NCBI RefSeq assembly: GCF_033763495.1
Contig: NZ_JANRKL010000202.1
Span: 6,167-70,166, forward strand
Length of the DNA: 64,000 bases
Origin: Haliscomenobacter sp033763495
Lineage (GTDB): Bacteria; Bacteroidota; Bacteroidia; Chitinophagales; Saprospiraceae
Direction of reading: 5' to 3'
A model generated the notes under the pieces. The model made no database searches and had not been told where the DNA came from. It saw only the letters and a program-made list of their open reading frames with translations. Within the stretch, counting starts at the first letter, position 1. Each line of letters starts with the position of its first letter. Positions 60,975-64,000 of the stretch are shown in pieces. Made by a program: the position numbers and the translations under genes.

Positions 60975-62408
60975 ATGTCAAACTTCGCCAAACTGAGCTT
61001 GGGTGGAATCCTGGGATTGCTACTGTGTACGGGTCTAAACGCGCAACAGCGCTGGAGCCTACAACAGTGTGTGGAATATGCCACCAAAAACAGCATTTCC
61101 ATCAAACAAGCCCAAAACCAAATCAATACTGCTGCACTTGCACTCAAGCAAAACCAGGCCAACCGACTACCTCAAGTCAATGCCTCGGTCAGTGGCGGGA
61201 TTCAGTTCGGTCGCACCATCGACCCTACCACCAACTCCTTTAACTCCCAAAACATTACCAGTAACAGTTTGTCCCTTTCGGGCGGCATTCCTGTTTATAG
61301 TGGTGGGCAAATCAAAAACAGCATTACCCAAAGCCGCATTGACATGGAGGCCATCCGTTACGATGCTGCTACCACAGCCAATACATTGGCGCTGAACGTA
61401 GCTGCTAATTACCTCAATGTGCTGCTGGCGGAGGAACAATTGGCCATTGCCAAGACTCAACTGGATCAATCGCGCTTACAATTGGCGCAAACCGAAAAGT
61501 TGATCGAAGCAGGTTCCCGCCCACGTAATGAGCGCCTGGATGCACTATCGCAGGTTGCATTGAATGAACAAACAGTTGTTGATGCTGAAAACCAGGTGAC
61601 ACTCCGTTACCTCGCCCTCAAACAATTGATGCTGCTCGATCCTGCTCAGGAATTATTGATCGAGCGCCCGGAAATTACCATTCCAGCCAACGCCAACCCC
61701 GATGCTTTTGTTATTGAAGACATTTACAATGGCGCCTTGGGCACTCAACCTCAAATCTTGGCGGGACAAAAACGCCGCGAAAGTGCCCTGATTGGTATTG
61801 ATTTGGCTAAAGCAGGGATGTTGCCCTCTTTATCCCTTTTTGGTAACCTGAACTCTTACGCTTCCAGCCGCGCCTACAATTACAGCTTCCAAAGCCAAAG
61901 GATCAGCCAGACCGCCTTTTTTAACGGCCAACCCGTTTCCTTTGAAATTGAGTCCCAAATTCCAGTTCAATTGGGCAAACAAGCCTGGACGGACCAGATC
62001 AATCAAAACTTTGGTCAAAGTATCGGGATGCAATTGTCCATTCCCATTTTTAACAACAACCGCAACCGCATCAATATGGAGCGGGCTAAGATCAACGTTG
62101 CTGGTGTTGACCTGAACAATGAGCAAGCCAAACAACAGTTGAAAACCGACATCCAAACGGCCATTGCCAATGCCCGCGCTGCTCGTCGGTCTTACATCGC
62201 AGCCCAAGCAGCTGAGGAAGCCTCCAAACTGGCTTTTGAGAATGCTCAACAGCGCTTCGACATCGGTGCAGCCAATCAACTGGACTTCAACACTGCTCGC
62301 AACAACCTGTCCCGGGCCCAGATGGACCTGACCCGTGCCAAGTTTCAATACATCTTCAATCTCAAGCAGGTTGAATTCTACCAAGGCCGTCAAATCACCC
62401 TGAACTAA
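60975..62408 (+). CDS. TolC-family outer-membrane efflux protein
   Basis: 477 residues from the ATG at 60975, chosen because it opens a signal peptide (MSNFAKLSLGGILGLLLCTG). The two long helical hairpins of the outer-membrane efflux family (PF02321) are seen as KNSISIKQAQNQINTAALAL and QQLKTDIQTAIANARAARRS, with DIGAANQLDFNTARNNL near the end. It forms the outer-membrane exit duct. The adaptor gene follows 126 bases later, separated by three palindromes. Confidence 0.92.
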   Translation: MSNFAKLSLGGILGLLLCTGLNAQQRWSLQQCVEYATKNSISIKQAQNQINTAALALKQNQANRLPQVNASVSGGIQFGRTIDPTTNSFNSQNITSNSLSLSGGIPVYSGGQIKNSITQSRIDMEAIRYDAATTANTLALNVAANYLNVLLAEEQLAIAKTQLDQSRLQLAQTEKLIEAGSRPRNERLDALSQVALNEQTVVDAENQVTLRYLALKQLMLLDPAQELLIERPEITIPANANPDAFVIEDIYNGALGTQPQILAGQKRRESALIGIDLAKAGMLPSLSLFGNLNSYASSRAYNYSFQSQRISQTAFFNGQPVSFEIESQIPVQLGKQAWTDQINQNFGQSIGMQLSIPIFNNNRNRINMERAKINVAGVDLNNEQAKQQLKTDIQTAIANARAARRSYIAAQAAEEASKLAFENAQQRFDIGAANQLDFNTARNNLSRAQMDLTRAKFQYIFNLKQVEFYQGRQITLN

Positions 62409-62413
62409 GTCAA

Positions 62414-62503
62414 CCCACGGTTTTAACCGAGGGAGCCACCAAAAAACACAACCCACGAATTTATTCGTGGGACTAAAAAACAACCCATGGCTTTAGCCGT
62501 GGG
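62414..62503. repeat. Three REP-like palindromes between TolC and adaptor genes
   Basis: Imperfect palindromes at 62414-62433 (CCCACGGTTTTAACCGAGGG), 62452-62471 (CCCACGAATTTATTCGTGGG) and 62484-62503 (CCCATGGCTTTAGCCGTGGG). Cores vary (TTTTAA, TTTATT, CTTTAG) but arms keep pairing. The family also occurs at 9758-9817. They lie within the operon leader of the adaptor gene. Confidence 0.88.
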
Positions 62504-62534
62504 ACAAGCACAACATCCTCAACAACGAAAAATC

Positions 62535-63953
62535 ATGGCAAAGAAAAAACGCAATAATTGGCTCATCTACGGATTACTCGCCCTCCTGGTCGTTCTGGTA
62601 GTTGTTGCCGCCATCCAAGCCCGCAATAAGCCCAAAGGCGAAAAAGTAACCGCCGAAAAAGCCGAACTACGCACCATCAAGGAAGTGGTAGCCGCCAGCG
62701 GCAAGGTTTTTCCACAAACGGAAGTAAAAATCAGTTCCGACGTTTCAGGGGAAATTGTAGAATTGTTTGTCAAAGAAGGTGACTCGGTGCGCGTAGGTCA
62801 GGTTTTGGCCCGCATTGACGCCGATGTATATCAATCTCAGGTAGAACAAGGCATGGCCTCACTCAATCAGGCCAAAGCACAAGAAGCCAACGCGCGGGCC
62901 CAGATTGAAAGCCAACGTGGCCAAAGGGAGCAAATCCTGGCCAATCTGGAAAATGCAAGAGAAATCCACAAACGCAATGAAAAATTGTACAAAAATGGGG
63001 TCATCTCTGAAGCTGATTTCCAGGCTTCCCTATCCAATATGCGTGCTTTGGAAGCCAACCTAAAAGCTTCTGACGCTGGTATCAAATCAGCACAGGAAAG
63101 TGCCAATGGTGCCCGGTTTTCGATTCAAAGCTCGGAAGCAACCCTCAAACAACTGCGCACCAGCCTCAAGCGAACCACCATTTATTCTCCTACCAATGGC
63201 ATCATCTCAATGTTGAATGTGGAAAAAGGCGAACGGGTGGTAGGTACCATTCAAATGGCAGGTACCGAAATGATGCGCATTGCCAACCTGAACAACATGG
63301 AGGTGCGGGTGGATGTGACCGAAAACGATATTCCCCGGGTAAAACTGGGCGATATGGTTGATGTTGAGGTGGATGCCTACATTGGTCGTAAGTTTGTAGG
63401 CCGGGTAACCGAAATTGCCAACTCTTCCTCCAACTCCGCCGCTGCCGCCTTGACGAGTGATCAAATCACCAACTTTGAAGTGCGCATTGGCATTGATCCA
63501 AGTTCGTATAAAGATTTGGTTGAACCCCGCAAGCGTTACCCATTCCGTCCAGGTATGTCCGCTTCGGTAGAGATCAACACCATGACCAAAAATAATGTGC
63601 TGACCATCCCAATTCAAGCGGTAACCACCCGTGAAAAGGATGAAAACAAAAGCAAAGCCAAAGTGGTACGCAATAGCAGCGGCGAGGATGAAGTGATTGA
63701 GGACATTACAGAAGATGACCTCAAGGAAGTAGTTTTTGTCATTGGCAAAGGAGATTCGGTGAGCATCGCTGAAATCAAAACCGGTATTCAGGATGACAAC
63801 TACATCGAAGTATTATCCGGTATTAAAAAAGGCGACGAGGTAGTCTCTGGACCTTATTCCGTTGTAGCCCGCAAACTCAAAAAAGGAGATGTGGTGCGCA
63901 AGGTAAAAGAGGATGAGCTCTTCTCGGATGGGAAGAAGAAGAAAGACGAATAA
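62535..63953 (+). CDS. RND/ABC-type periplasmic adaptor (HlyD family)
   Basis: 472 residues from the ATG at 62535 (MAKKKRNNWLIYGLLALLVV), a signal-anchor; an in-frame ATG at 62487 lies inside a palindrome and lacks a ribosome site, so it is rejected. A biotinyl-lipoyl-like domain (SDVSGEIVELFVKEGDSVRV), a long coiled-coil hairpin (about 105-205) and beta-barrel domains (LKRTTIYSPTNGII) follow. It links an inner-membrane transporter to TolC. The next gene, beyond the window edge, is probably the transporter subunit. Confidence 0.92.
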   Translation: MAKKKRNNWLIYGLLALLVVLVVVAAIQARNKPKGEKVTAEKAELRTIKEVVAASGKVFPQTEVKISSDVSGEIVELFVKEGDSVRVGQVLARIDADVYQSQVEQGMASLNQAKAQEANARAQIESQRGQREQILANLENAREIHKRNEKLYKNGVISEADFQASLSNMRALEANLKASDAGIKSAQESANGARFSIQSSEATLKQLRTSLKRTTIYSPTNGIISMLNVEKGERVVGTIQMAGTEMMRIANLNNMEVRVDVTENDIPRVKLGDMVDVEVDAYIGRKFVGRVTEIANSSSNSAAAALTSDQITNFEVRIGIDPSSYKDLVEPRKRYPFRPGMSASVEINTMTKNNVLTIPIQAVTTREKDENKSKAKVVRNSSGEDEVIEDITEDDLKEVVFVIGKGDSVSIAEIKTGIQDDNYIEVLSGIKKGDEVVSGPYSVVARKLKKGDVVRKVKEDELFSDGKKKKDE

Positions 63954-63971
63954 ATTCTTAAGTTAAGAAGG

Positions 63972-64000
63972 TTGAAAAGTTGAAGTGTTGAAAAGTTGCT
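63972..64000. repeat. Start of another repeat at the window edge
   Basis: GTTGAAAAGTTGAAGTGTTGAAAAGTTG is a direct repeat that resembles the arms of the inverted repeat at 2985. The second arm, if any, is outside the window. Confidence 0.4.

Noticed and set aside
62487..62534. Upstream ATG adding 16 residues to the HlyD-family adaptor.
   Set aside because: The ATG is part of a REP-like palindrome and lacks a Shine-Dalgarno; MAKKKRNN at 62535 fits the family.

Overview
The window looks like a chromosomal segment of a member of the Bacteroidota, most likely from the Saprospiria (Haliscomenobacter/Lewinella-like; this placement is inference). The evidence is: several proteins with C-terminal type IX secretion sorting domains, a gene for the T9SS Plug protein, promoters of the Bacteroidota form TTTG-N20-TAnnTTTG (clearest at 12393, 33511 and 41147), type B ribosomal protein L31, the Bacteroidota GlmU-like protein, a GH95 fucosidase, and many signal peptides ending in AQ. 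No rRNA, tRNA, CRISPR array, prophage or transposase gene was seen.

Layout. 1-2.9 kb: NfuA-like fragment, hisS and pheS on the minus strand. 3.1-6.8 kb: O-antigen ligase-like protein, amidohydrolase, DUF1015 protein. 6.97-7.13 kb: a candidate 6S-like RNA on the minus strand. 7.3-12.3 kb: metG, a repeat element, a Nudix hydrolase, and an unrecognised barrel/Cys-rich exported pair. 12.4-18.3 kb: rpmE, GlmU-like and SpeE-like genes, hydrolases, and a membrane LytTR regulator with three 21-bp-spaced direct repeats upstream. 18.4-30.6 kb: subtilase-SPOR, coaX, a glycosyltransferase, then a [NiFe]-hydrogenase maturation block (hypF, hypB, hypC, hypD, hypE) with an NHL propeller, a nickel permease, a 71-aa protein and a bifunctional-nuclease-family protein. 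No hydrogenase subunits and no hypA are present. 31-43 kb: GH95, two thioredoxin fusions, a DLH hydrolase, T9SS cargo proteins, HtrA and dapF. 43-55 kb: lipoproteins, an M4 protease, an ABC permease, a beta-lactamase-fold hydrolase with an SSS symporter, and an esterase. 55-64 kb: trpF-like, ahcY, pdxH, a MobA-like transferase, T9SS Plug, a TolC-family protein and an HlyD-family adaptor.

The most striking non-coding feature is a dense and varied set of inverted repeats between genes, mainly where genes converge. They include two related MITE-like elements 49 kb apart that share terminal repeats and nested GCTTTAGC hairpins whose stems covary, and two heptamer-array elements 17 kb apart that share a conserved flank. 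With the 6S-like RNA candidate, the hydrogenase accessory block and the phased repeats upstream of the LytTR gene, these are the best leads for something undescribed.
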